This document shows, piece after piece, positions 1 through 11,130 of a stretch of 64,000 nucleotides of DNA. The notes under the pieces are model-generated. The model was not told where the DNA came from. It made no database searches and saw only the letters and a program-made list of their open reading frames with translations. The stretch lies in NCBI GenBank assembly GCA_015680685.1, contig MNCI01029592.1:8555-72554 (forward strand), given 5' to 3'. How positions within the stretch are numbered: the stretch's first letter is position 1; every line of letters starts with the position of its first letter. Source of the DNA: Gnetum montanum. Its lineage: Eukaryota; Streptophyta; Gnetopsida; Gnetales; Gnetaceae. The position numbers were made by a program, and so were the translations under genes.

Positions 1-677
1 GAATGATGAGATGAAGGAGAAGAAGAAGGGGATCCATCACCATGGTGATGTTTCTTGCCTTCTCTTCGGCTGCTTCGGCCCTGATCGTTGTGACGATCAA
101 AAAGTCTGTCATTAGTGTGAGTAGTTGCTCCTGTTGTGAACAATTGGTGCTCACGGGGATCAAAGCCTGGAATATGTATCATTGATCTAAGGCCATGATG
201 CCTAACCTCTTCACTAGAGTGAGGAGGAGGAACATCATTTTCTAAGAAACCCATCGTGAGGGGTTCCTCGGCTCCTATTTCACTAATGACATGGGGAACC
301 TTGCCCTTCAATAGTGAATGTTGGCTCTCCTGCCTTTCATCCCGAATACGTTGGGCATTTGTGGGTTGATAATCCCTTGTGTCATGGTCATCCAAAACGT
401 ATTCTGCGAACAGCTCATGCATGCCAATCTGTACCAAGGCACGGAAAAGCATGTTGGGAGCAGAGCGATCAAGGGGTAACACGATGTTACCTTGCATGTC
501 TCTCCACCACAGTTGCTCATCTTGATGGAAAACAAAGGTAAAATCTGGCACATACTCATCGGGATGAGTATATGTGACTTTGGATTGTTGAGGACATGGT
601 TGATTTCGGTTATGCGTATGATCCTGACTTTCTCCTGTATTGTCCTTAGGTGAGTTGATTGCATGAGAAGAAGCCAT
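1..677 (-). CDS. Gag-like ORF of an LTR element, partial at the window edge
   Basis: Reading the minus strand from an ATG at 677, 225 codons stay open with no stop up to base 1, so the ORF leaves the window. The protein begins MASSHAINSPK, is hydrophilic, contains a Trp-rich patch (EQLWWRDMQG, about residue 55) and becomes rich in His, Ser, Arg and Lys towards residue 225. It lies about 130 bp downstream, in element orientation, of the tRNA-Asp-type primer binding site at 807-825, which is the normal gag position. I infer the N-terminal part of a Ty3/gypsy Gag. I see no zinc knuckle or protease yet; these would lie beyond the edge. It is unusual here because it has no premature stop, unlike every other element ORF in the window, so this element may be younger. 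Confidence 0.55.
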   Translation of the reverse strand, partial: MASSHAINSPKDNTGESQDHTHNRNQPCPQQSKVTYTHPDEYVPDFTFVFHQDEQLWWRDMQGNIVLPLDRSAPNMLFRALVQIGMHELFAEYVLDDHDTRDYQPTNAQRIRDERQESQHSLLKGKVPHVISEIGAEEPLTMGFLENDVPPPHSSEEVRHHGLRSMIHIPGFDPREHQLFTTGATTHTNDRLFDRHNDQGRSSRREGKKHHHGDGSPSSSPSSHH

Positions 678-806
678 TTCTAATGGTGTGCTAATTTTCA
701 CCGTTATTTAATGTTCTTGATTAACTGATTAACCCTAAGGTTCGTTTTAAGCTCACAACGATGTGAGTGATATCCCTTATGTTTAATTGGCAAAAAAAAC
801 ACTTAG

Positions 807-825
807 TCCCCGACAACGGTGCCAA
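807..825 (-). other. Primer binding site, tRNA-Asp type
   Basis: On the minus strand, directly after the LTR, the sequence reads TGGCACCGTTGTCGGGG. This matches the 3' end of plant tRNA-Asp (CCCCGGCAACGGCGCCA) with two transition differences. The same site occurs in elements A and B. Confidence 0.7.
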
Positions 826-1864
826 TGATCAGTGGCGAGGTACCCCTACACTCAACCATACGCATACGAGCGTGCACGCGCGATTCGGTTGAACTCCGTA
901 GACTAAATGCCTTAACACCACAAGAAACACTTGGGGTTAATCGTTCGTTGTCTTCCCAGGCTTGCTTGTAAGTGTCACGGTGTATGGTTAAGCAAGTCTG
1001 AGGTATGTGATTTTTTTGGTATTTTTCGGTTTATCTTCTATGCTATCAGAGGAAAGGGTTGAGAAACTAGCTAACTCTAACTAATGATCTAAGTCTAAGT
1101 TAACTAGCGTCAGCATCCATTCCCACTTACCAGACACACCCTGAACTATGCAACTATGGCTTACCAAACGCTAATCGTTACTGGGATCACCACACGTAAC
1201 GCAAGTGCTTGAAGTGGTCGTATTGAGGCACCTATTTAGCTTAAGTGTGATAAGCAGCCGATTCCTTAGCTAGCCGTACACACCCGTGGGTGCTCGTAAC
1301 TAAGTCGTACTTATCACACGTTCTAGCCTAGCAATGAGTAGCCGATTCCTTGACTAGCCGTACACACTGGACTACCACTGGGATTACCAAGCGCGGAATC
1401 CTGGAATACGCTACTGAGTTACCAAGTAGCCAATGCTCGTAATCAAGTCGTACTCATGCATTGTGACAAGCAGCTGATTCCTTGACTAGCCGTACATGTC
1501 CGTAGACACTCGTAATCAAGTCGTACTTGTGCGCACTAGGAAAGCAGTAAATAAACAATAATAAAACCACGTGCTGCAAGGTTTATCCAATCAAGTTCGT
1601 CTTTATTGTCGTACACAACTTGGGTTCAGGTTACAAGCTGCTCGAATAAAGAGCCGTTCACTCTAGGACTCCTACTGCAGGCACATGGGAAAAATTCTAA
1701 CTCTGGAGTGATCAATCTGCCAGAGCTTCGCTACTTCTAGCCAGGATTTGAAAATGAAGGGAGTGCCACCTCTTATTTATAGCTATGGCGGCGGACCGCG
1801 ATATCGCGGCGACTGCGATATCGCGTACGCGATATCGTGGATCAGTGCATGTCGTGTCTCATCA
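826..1864 (-). repeat. LTR (5' LTR of the left-edge element), A/B-like superfamily
   Basis: Minus-strand LTR of about 1039 bp starting TGATGAGACACG at 1864 and ending in the conserved tail GCCACTGATCA at 826. It shares with the A/B LTRs the GATATC palindromes followed by a TATA box, the end segment around 826-900, and the same PBS. It is longer than the A/B LTRs (843-930 bp) and contains internal duplications of a CCGATTCCTTGACTAGCCG-like segment at about 1258, 1340 and 1467, so it is a diverged subfamily. Confidence 0.75.
1774..1838 (-). promoter_or_regulatory. LTR promoter: three GATATC palindromes plus TATA box
   Basis: Two perfect GCGATATCGC palindromes and a third, shorter copy lie in 1798-1838. 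On the minus strand they precede CTATAAATAAG (1774-1783) by 15-55 bp. The same order is found in every LTR of this superfamily in the window, which points to the LTR core promoter and its upstream element. Confidence 0.6.
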
Positions 1865-2983
1865 ATCATGATATACTATTTGCATTTCATCTCCCTAGCA
1901 TTGCCTACACCTTTGCCTTAGCATATCCCCTATCTATAGCACTCTTGAACATGGTGGAACAACACCTGATCTGGTATTGACAAGTGATGTTAGTGCCATG
2001 TTTGCTGTGGTGTTTTGCAATTCTTTGTCGATGTCTCTTGAGCCACTTCTCTAGACATCAACAAAGAGGGACCAATGAAACACCACAAAATTTCAGGTCT
2101 TGATGTCTTGACTGTAAATTTGGCTAAGTGTCAACATGGTGGCACTTTGCCCAAATTTTTCTAAGTGTTGAGCGTAGTTAGCTCAAACTACCAGATTTGC
2201 AAAATTTTTCTAAGTGTTAGAATGATGACACTTTTTGCAAATTTTTCTAAGTGCTGGGACTACACTCTCCATTGCAATAGAGCGTAGTCAGCTTCAATGG
2301 ACAACTTTCTGTAATTTTGGCTAAGTGTCTGAATGATGACACAAGCTACAGATTTTTTTAACAACTAAGACTATGCTCTCCACTGCTGGGACCATGCTCT
2401 AGAGTGTAGTCAACATAGTCAACACACAATAGCCAGTTTTACAAGATTTTTTCTAAGTGTCAAAATAATGACACAAGCTGTAGATTTTTCTAACTATTGA
2501 GACTATGCTCTCCATTGCACTTGTTGTACACCATGTACCTTCTGAATCCCTTTTGGAGTTAACTACACTCTCGTTTGGGGTGGTGTTCCATTTCTCTTGC
2601 CTATTTCTTGCATTTTCTCTACATTTTTTGCATTTTTCATGCATTTTCATTTTGCAACTACACTCAGGTAGCAGTCTTCGTGGGTTGGCACCTTCGTTTC
2701 AGCCAAAACCCTTAACTACTCTCACCTCCATTCTATGACTATGGTCTACACTTAGCACTGAAACACTGCTAAAACACTTAGCACTATTTCACATCTTATC
2801 ATACCACCCCTCGTTTACAGCCATCACCCTGGCTGCCAACAACAAAGTCCATGTTTGATCGATAAGACTATCCAGGGCACTTCACCTCTATCTCTAACAA
2901 GGCCCTTGCACAAGGGCAGGGTTAAGGTTATGCATCCATTGACTTGTTAGTGATTCTAGCCACCGAAATTTTCAGTTGTTACA
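1865..2983 (-). repeat. Diverged LTR-like sequence with degenerate tandem repeats; no gene seen
   Basis: The minus strand from about 2983 (TGTAACAACTGAAAAT) resembles the start of the plus-strand LTR at 63355 (TGTAGTGACCGAAAAT). The likeness continues through a shared GTGGCTAGAA segment and a GCAAGGGCC segment over about 200 bp, so this is a member of the same LTR family in the opposite direction. At about 2095-2500 a degenerate unit recurs, marked by TTTTTCTAAGTGT and AATGATGACAC. I found no coding sequence here, and the left limit of the LTR is uncertain. Confidence 0.4.
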
Positions 2984-3537
2984 CACATCATTCCTTCTTC
3001 CTTTTGATCCTAAGAGTCCCTCAAAGCATATTCAAAATTCGAACTAAACTCAAGAGGAATATGCCTCAGTAATCAATAGTCCTGAAACACATGCCAACAA
3101 ATAATCTATGAGTGTTAGCATGTGACATGAGCAATGTTTTAAATACTTCAAACATGTAACACTATTAAAAGCTAGATAGCACTCCCTTGCTCCACTCATG
3201 TGGATACCACGAGGACTACCAGCTAAACCCTTCATATTCATCACCATGTGCTCATAGTTGGTGTTGTGCTCTAATGAGCACATGCAACATTCCATAGCAT
3301 ATCCCATGACACATCCAATTTACACCCCAACACAAAGTTGAACTATGCAACCCTCACATGTAAGGTCCTATTGAGTGGGGTTATGAGGAAGGTCATAACC
3401 TCCTTTCACTAACACATGGAACTACCATGCTAGTATGGTTTTGAAGACACAAGGAGTGGAGGACTCCTTGTGCCCCCATGGCCCCTGAACCATGGGGGAG
3501 GTAGTAGGCCACTATCAACCTTGCTACCTCTCTCACA
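2984..3537 (-). repeat. 3' LTR of element E
   Basis: Aligns with 9005-9558 over about 530 bp with many substitutions. In element orientation it starts TGTGAGAGAGGTAGC and carries an inverted repeat CCCCCATGG...CCATGGGGG close to its start (about 3474-3500), plus AAGGAGT/ACTCCTT. The left boundary is approximate. Confidence 0.65.
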
Positions 3538-4189
3538 ATCCTCCCTTTCTTTAACTAAGGGATGACCTTAGAGCATAGTGTGGGTAATCCACAAGGTAGC
3601 TACACTAAACTAAAGGAGGATTCTATCAATTCTGAGGTAGTAAGCTCATGCTATCCAGAGTCTAATCCAAAAGGATGTTAGGTTTTGGATGGTTCAACTA
3701 GCAAGGTCTGAGACATTAAAGCTTATTGTTGAACTTAACCATCTTCGTAAGATCTAGAGTCATGATAGCATTTAACATCCAAGTCGAGAATGGTATCATC
3801 CAAGACTTGGTATGTCCACCCTTTCATACCCTACTTGAGATGTAGGACTATCAGAGGGCTACTAGTGGCCTATTGTAGTGACATAATAGAATGTATGAGT
3901 CTAAGGCATCCCTTGGTTTACTTTTACTCAAAGGTCTAAGGATCTCAAGATCAACATAATCTCCTCTTTCTATGTGAAACATAAGCCCCATCACCTATAG
4001 AGTTTTTCAAAAAACTCTAGGCATCTCCCTGCTTGAGGCAGGCTCTCATAGGAATCCATCCTTTGATCCTGTGAGTTACTACATGTCATGCCTCTTCTGG
4101 TCTATTCAATTATCATCTTTTTGAAAGTTTTTTTTTTGTAGGGGAATTTCCTATTCATCATTGAAGGAACCATGGTAGGAGATTGATCA

Positions 4190-7100
4190 CTTGCTCTTGA
4201 TAGAAGTTTAGGATTAAGTGTTCTTGGGACCTCAAATGCTCTGGTGATTCCCAACTATCATTTGAGTTTGGATGATGTTTCTAGTGGACAAGAAATTCCA
4301 CTTTCATTTCAAGACCATGGCCAGTGGTTCGAAAGTTTGAGATGCAATATGCTTTCTTTTCGTGTATAAATAGTATACAAGATCAAACTCGGATTGAGAG
4401 GCTTCTTTCAAGATAAGGAAACCCATTAGGCAGTGGCTTTAGCATGTCAACATGAAAGATTGAATAGACTTTATCCATATTAATAGGTAGCTAAAGCTTA
4501 TACGTCACAAGATTAATTTTATCAATGATCCAAAAGGGACCATCACACTGCCTCATCAATTTGGATGTAGTTCCCTATTTTGGCTTAAACTAGCAAGCAT
4601 CCAATTTTAAGAGAACCCAATCTCCTACCTTGAATTCATGGTGCTGGCATTTTTGGTTTGCATACTTTTCATACACTGCACCATCCTCTCTAGATAATCC
4701 CTTGCAGTTTCAACATTTTCAAACCACACCTTGAAGAACTCATACATCGAGGGATGTCATCCCTATAAAGAAGAAGAGGTCATATGTGGGGTAATGGGAT
4801 GCCTTCCCATTACCAATTTTGTTAGAGAAAACCTTATAACTAAAGACTTCTAGATGTTGTAACTTAGTTGCGTAATCCCTAATAGAATAGGCTAATTCTT
4901 CTGATCAGTATGGACATAGTATCAGAGGTACTCCTCAAGTACATGATTCATATGCTCTATTTGTCCATATATTTGTAGATGAAAACTTGTTAATAATTTG
5001 AGGGTGGTTCCCATCATGCCAAACAAGGCCCACCAAAAGGCACTTGTAAATTGGGGGTCACAATCTAATACTTTGCTCATAGGTAGCCCAAAATATTGAA
5101 CCACCCTATCAAAGTAATATGTTGTGATGTCCTCAGCTGAGCATTGGGATGGGTAGGGAATAAATATGGCAAACTTAAAAAATTTATCCACCACCACAAT
5201 GATACTACTTAGGCCTTGCACATTCGGTAGGCCTGTGATAAAATCCATGGTCAACATAGCCCATGGGAATGGTGGGATTTCTAAATGAAGTAGGAGTCCA
5301 CCAGGATGCTCCATAGAACCTTTGTCTCACTAACACACCAGACACTTCTAAATATAGGCAATCACATCCTGATACATTTTCAAACTAGAAGAAGATTTTC
5401 TCGATTAGTGTTAGTGTTCTTTGTTGTCTAGGGTGCCTAGCCCATTGTGTATCATAAAACTCTCAAATAATCTTCTTACGGAGGCCATCCCAATCTGGGA
5501 CGTAGATTTGATTACCTTGGAACCAAAGTAGTTCATTCCTCATTTTGAAATGTAATGCTCACCTTGATTCTATTAATTTCAAGAGGTTAATGACTTGAGG
5601 GTCCCTTTTCAAACAATCTTGGATTCAAGCTAACAGCACTTCAACACATTGGACATGTGAGGTTTGCAATCCAATGATAGAGAAGAGTTGGGAGGTGGGT
5701 TGAGGATGGTGACTCAATGCATCCACCACCACATTCTCCTTTCCAAGGTAGTAGGTTAGTTGGAAATCAAACTTAGAAAGCATAACCAACAATCATGCTT
5801 GTTTGGGCCTCAACTTAGTTATTTAGTAGATAACTAGTGGTCAAATTATCGATCTTTACATGGACATGACTTCCCAACAAGTAATGCCTCCACAATCTTA
5901 AGAAATGGACAATGGAAAATTTTTCTTTTTCATGGACAAGTAATGTTTGCTATACTTGATTTAGCTTTCAAGACTCATAAGCAATAGGATGATCCTCCTA
6001 TAGCAACACACCGTTGATTGCATCCTTGCTAGCATTAGTATGGACCTCAAAAGCTTTTGAGAAATCCAACAAAGCCAATACCAAATGAGAGGTTAAGGCC
6101 TCTTTGATTTTATCAAAGGCCTACTAACAATATGAATCCCATTCCATGGGACTTCCTACTTTTGCAAATTTGTATGGGGAGTAGCAACACCTGAGAAATT
6201 ATTGATAAATCTATGTTAGAAGTTGGCTAACCCTGTAAAATGTCAAACCTCATGAACATTCATAGGAGTGGGCCACTAGCACACAACCTCTACTTTTTTG
6301 AGATTTGGCTTAATCTATCCATGCCGCATAAGGCGTCCTAAAAATTTTAGCTCTGTATAGTAAAATTCACACTTTTCTTTCTTAATGTACAATTGATTTG
6401 CCCATAGTTTCTCAAGCACTAGCTATAGGTGGAGAGCATGCTTCTCCATGGTTCAATTTCATACTAATATATTGTTGAGATAGACAACTACAAATTTGTT
6501 AAGAAATGGCTAGAATATCTCATTCATTTGGGTACAAAAAGTAACCAATGCATTGCATAGCCCAAAGGGCATCATAGTCCACTCATATGATCCATATTTG
6601 GTCATACATGTAGTTTTCTCCTCATCATCCTCTGCAATGTAGACTTAATAATACCCTTGGAAAAAGTCTAGTTGGGTAAAATAACGTGCCCCTGCCATTT
6701 GATTGAACAAGTCAAAGATGAGTGGCACTCGATACTTACTCTTAATGGTGTGTTTATTTAACAACTTATAGTCACAACAAAGATGCAATGTCCCATCCTC
6801 CTTGGTAACAAACAACACTAGTGCATCATAAGAAGATTTTGAAGGACAAATGTACCCTTTTTACATCAAACTCTTGAGCTATTTCTTCAACTCTTCTAAT
6901 TATGACCATGTTAACCAATATGGTCTTTGAATAGGTGGGTTGGTACTTGGTAGCAATTCTATTTTATGGTGTACTACCCTCGGTTGCAGCAAACTTCTAG
7001 GTAACTCTTATGGCATCACATCTTGAAAATGGTCTAACACCTTAGCTACCCATGAATCAAAGCATGCTTGAGATCCACTAACCTTAGAAGGATTGCCAAT

Positions 7101-7570
7101 TTGCATTGTTAGAAGCAATTTTCGTGTGGGATCCTTGACCAAACATTTCATCATCATTGGAGAAATAATTTGAGGGCTAGACCCCTTATCCTTCTTGATT
7201 TATGCCCCATGAGTCTAAATTATGGCAAGTGAGCTCTCATGTGAAATGACAATCAAATCTAAATGTGGAGCAATAAAAAATTTGGCCTTGCACAAGAATT
7301 CCTATTCCAATATAACATTGAAGGAATCCATATCCAAAATTGAGAAATCAAGAGCTCCCTACCATAAGCCCACTTAAATTGGAACACTACGAAAAACATC
7401 AATGCACCGAAGGGGCTAGAACTTTGTCAGTTTGCAAGAAGCTTAGACTGGTTCTATTTCTAATTACAAGTCCCTTACCATGAATGATACCATATAATTA
7501 TGATTGGCACCATTATCAATTAGGGCACTTATTTGTCTCGATGTCACAATGATTGGGGCCAATTGGACTT
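4190..7570 (-). pseudogene. Element E pol remnant: protease, RT, RNase H, integrase, chromodomain
   Basis: Read on the minus strand across several frames. The protease motif near 7510 is LIDNGANHN, where gypsy elements have D-S/T-G. RT (about 7000-6300) shows ARYFTQLDFFQGYY and the MPFGLCNA motif. The catalytic YLDD box reads YLNN at about 6480-6495, so both aspartates are lost. The RNase H core follows (about 6110-5750). The integrase core (5314-4922) keeps PWAMLTMDFITGLP, a DPQFTS second aspartate and a GQIEHMN glutamate, so its D,D,E survives. The C-terminal segment GPFWIIDKIN (about 4540) and a chromodomain-like stretch VEFLVH..HHPNSNDSWE (about 4300-4215) place it among the chromoviruses. 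Many stops and frameshifts make it non-functional. Confidence 0.8.
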
Positions 7571-7779
7571 AGTATTTTTGGAGCTTTTAGCTTTTGACCT
7601 CTGCATTACCATATTAGACAACTCCATCATAACAGCTAATCTTTGTAGTTCCAATGAGGTGCTTCCATATGTAATCTATAAGCATAGGTCTAGACGGTAC
7701 TCAAGAGACATTAGTTACTTCCTTGGAGCCTATCCCTACTTGTTCTTAGCCCTTCCTGAGCTTAAAGGGCAATTTTTCA

Positions 7780-8880
7780 CTAGGTGATTATTGTGACATA
7801 AGAGGCATTGAATTTGTCCCTTAAAAGGTATTTTAGAGAATTGTTTCTTCTTGGTCTCAAGTTGCCATTTACTCTCTATATCTTTACATTTCTATTGAAA
7901 GCCTTGGTTTCCTGGAGGACCACCTATAAGGTGAATGCCTTGTTAAATTGATTAAGAAGTGTTCCCATCTTTGATGAAATCTATCTCTGTTTTCTGAGAG
8001 TGGGAGGGGGTGCCATGCTTTCCCTTTCCCATTTTACCCTTATCTAGTTTTGTAGCCTTAAAATCAAGAAAGGTAGCAACAATAGCAATAGCCTCAGTGA
8101 GTGTGTCAATACCTCATCAACACAATTCCATCTGTGCCTAGGGTTGCAACCCATTTATAAATTTAAAGAAACGATCTCGATTTTCCATATCGAGAATAAG
8201 TAGCATAAGCTCTTGGAAAGCATTGATGTAATCTTCAAGCATGCTCGAGTATTTCAAGGACTCAAGATTGGTTCTGGCTACTGACTTAGAGTTCCCTAGG
8301 TGAAACTGTTTAATCAAATTTTCCTTGAAATTGTACCAAATGTCTATTGTTTTAATTGCAGTATCCTTCTCTTGGCATGAAGAACTCGAAGCCATCATAG
8401 CTTAGCACTTCTTGTATTGAGATGCAATGGAGACCTTCTGGGCTACAAGAACACCCCTAGTAGACATACATCTCCACATCATGGAGAAAGGCATCAATTT
8501 TGGTGTCACTTCTCTTGCCATCATAAGAACCTAGTTCTCTTGCTTTGATTCTAGCCATCACTATGGGCTTTTTTGCTATGCATCTTGCCAGGTAGGACTT
8601 CATGATAACATTTTCAATTTTCAAGTTAGACAATTCCTAATTCACTCCAACCATGTTGTCCTCCATAACCTTTACTCAAATAATGAGGTCATCGACCAAA
8701 GATGCTTTTGTTTGTGCCTCCTTAAAAGATCCAAAGAGGCTCTTATAGAGGTTTAGCATACGATCTAGATGACCTTCAAGGATCGAGACCTTGGCCTCTA
8801 CCACTTTCACCCAATCCTTAGAGTGAAGATCCATCTTGTCTTGAGGTAATTCCATTTCTTTAAGAACATAATGGATCACA
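7780..8880 (-). pseudogene. Element E gag remnant
   Basis: Minus-strand fragments in more than one frame. At 8879-8676 there is a coiled-coil-like segment (MIHYVLKEMELPQDKMD...). At 8398-8138 there is a Gag capsid segment with the family pattern of aromatic and leucine positions (WYNFKENLIKQFHLG, then YINAFQELML). At about 7770 there is a zinc-knuckle-like C-x2-C-x3-H-x4-C (CLLCHNNHLVKNC), one residue shorter than the usual CCHC spacing. Several stops lie between the fragments. Confidence 0.6.
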
Positions 8881-8990
8881 TCTACACTATCCAGCCTAAG
8901 ACATGCCTAAGAACATAATGGAAACCTTGCAAACGACAAACCCTCTCTACCCCTTTATTAAGCAAGTTAAATTGACAAAAAGAGTGTGAG

Positions 8991-9002
8991 GCTTTGATAT
9001 CA
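8991..9002 (-). other. Element E primer binding site, initiator tRNA-Met type
   Basis: The minus strand reads TGATATCAAAGC, two transitions away from the common TGGTATCAGAGC, and starts two bases inside the 5' LTR end. Confidence 0.6.
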
Positions 9003-9004
9003 TT

Positions 9005-9558
9005 TGTATGATGCTGTCCTTGGCATGTTGTCAAGCACCCAAAGAGTCCCTCAAAGCAAATTCAACATCCAAACGGAACTCAAGAGGAATACACCTTAGC
9101 AATCAACAATCCTAAAACACATGCCAACAAACAATCTACAAGTGTTAGCATGTGACTTGAGCAATGTTTCAAATACTTCAAACACATAACACTATTAAAA
9201 GCTAAATATCACTTCCTTGCTCTACTCACGTGGACACCACAGGACTACCAGTTGAACCCTCTAAATTCATCAACGTGTGCTGGTAGTTGGTGTTGCATTC
9301 TAATGAGCACGCGCAACATCCCATAGTATGTCCCATGACACACTCGATTTATATCCCAATGTAGAGTTGAACTACGCAACCCTATCAAGGAAGGTCCTAC
9401 CAAGTGGGGTAATGAAGAAGGTTGTAGCCTCCTCTTACTAACGCATGGAACTACCATGCAAGTATGGTTTCAAAGACACAAGGAGTAGAGGACTCCTTTC
9501 ACCCCCTTGAACCATGGGGAGGTAGTAGGCCACCATCAACCTTGCTACCTCTTTCACA
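9005..9558 (-). repeat. 5' LTR of element E
   Basis: 554 bp. In element orientation it starts TGTGAAAGAGG at 9558 and ends ...CATCATACA at 9005, next to the PBS. It is homologous to the left LTR. Confidence 0.7.
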
Positions 9559-11130
9559 TGGAGAGCTATTTTAGCTTTTTTTTATACCTTAATACAGTGA
9601 CATTATACTAATTGTGGCTTATAGCATGATAGTTTTACAAAATCATAGTTGTAGTTGTGAATAGTAAGTATTTTCAAAAATAACATTTTAAAATTCTCTT
9701 TCTTTGCATGACTTTGTGAAATAAAAAGTTGAACACATCAAATAATGCACAAATATAAAAAAACTACTTGTAACGGCTGCAACTCATCTTGAGCTGTGAT
9801 TTACCCCTGCTCTTAAATTGACTATGAACAATGATCATTTCAACTCTCCATACAAACATGATAGTAATTACAGTTCATTTTTTTCTTAGTATTGGTTTTC
9901 TATCCTAGAAAACATTATGAGTAAGCAGTGGAAATATCAAATGAGAGTAATTTTCACGGTTTCGGGATAGTATCTCTGCAAGGGGCAAATGCCTTATTTT
10001 TACATTTCATTTCTTTTTTCAATTAGCAAGAAAATTATTTGCGTTTCACATCGGTACCTCTTTTTATGGAACCGAGGCAGTTATTTCGAAAAAATTTGAC
10101 CATTTTTAGGGGCTGTTTCTGAACCGAACGTACGAGACACGACTTGAACAGTAAAGGGGTAAAGACGGGAAGTAACGTCAATGTCCATGGTGCTACGCGA
10201 AATGCTGAAGGCAGGAAAGAAGGACGAACCAGAAAATATTTGCAGAACAGAACAGAGGTCGTTACCTTGACTGATGGAGACGGAAACCGACGAGTATCAT
10301 ATCTGTAAGCATTGCACTGTCCGCGTCACAACAGAACTGGATTCTGATACAATACCATGAAAATTATAAAAGTTGAAAGGTGCACATTGTCGCCATTAAA
10401 AAGTTGAAAGGCGCAGACTGCACATGAAGAGTTCCCATGCTTTTAGTTACCAAGTAAGTTTCTACGATAAGTTCATCGTCACCGTACAAAAATTTAGAGT
10501 TCACCAAAGAGCTTATAGGTATTCTAAGTTTACCAATCACTATTCATACTAGCTCTTGATCGTTGAAACCGTTTGTCTTTTGAATTTAATAAATTTTATG
10601 ATCTGAAAATGCTCCACATCACAGGAGGTTAACTAAACAAAGGTAATGTGAATTCTCCATGTACATACTACGAAAGATCTGCGTTTTTAATGTGACTACC
10701 GCATCAGAGCTTACACAGGGCAAAACTCAACTTAGGTGAACTGAACATGTGCAGAGGCTTCACTGATTAACCGGCAATCAGGACGCACACGATGTGACAA
10801 CAAGATTCTTCAATGGAGGACTCAAAGGCAGCTTAATAATGTTCTTCTGAAAATTCTGGACTGCAATTGATGGATTATTATTTTTTAAATCTGTGGTATA
10901 CTATACAGACCAGTCTGTCAACGACTTTTTCTTCATCTTTCGCCTTTTCTTAATAGTCAAAAACTCAAAATAGTTGTGCTACGTTACACACGTACTAAAA
11001 ACTCATCTTTCCCATTTGAAAATGGATTTACAGATGAATGTCTTTATGCTTATGCGATTTGCATAGATTTATGTTATTTTCTCTGTTGGAGCTCTCAACT
11101 ATATTGCTTGCGGGTTTTTGGGTTTTGCAG
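9559..11130 (+). other. Unique-looking stretch upstream of the synthase pseudogene; no gene seen
   Basis: AT-rich except 10040-10330, which keeps a noticeable number of CpGs. I looked for the missing N-terminal FAD-binding exons of the cyclopropane synthase (a GxGxxG motif) on the plus strand and did not find them. The last 200 bp read as intron, ending TTTTGCAG at 11130. Confidence 0.4.

Larger units (their letters stand above)
2984..9558 (-). mobile_element. Element E: decayed Ty3/gypsy chromovirus-like retrotransposon
   Basis: Minus-strand element of about 6.6 kb, flanked by LTRs at about 2984-3537 and 9005-9558. The order is PBS, gag, protease, RT, RNase H, integrase, chromodomain-like tail, PPT. 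The 3' LTR is preceded by a purine tract (rc of 3538-3555). The last 25-30 bp of the left LTR do not align well with the right LTR, and I found no matching target duplication, so the left end is probably damaged or nested into the neighbouring LTR. Confidence 0.75.

Noticed and set aside
308-664. 118-codon minus-strand ORF at the left edge as the gag product
   Set aside because: It is a shadow in another frame. The frame starting at 677 is open to the window edge and begins at a better-placed ATG after the PBS.
1798-1838. PHR1-binding (P1BS) sites
   Set aside because: P1BS is GNATATNC. The palindromes here read CGATATCG or TGATATCA, with C or T at the first position, so they do not fit.
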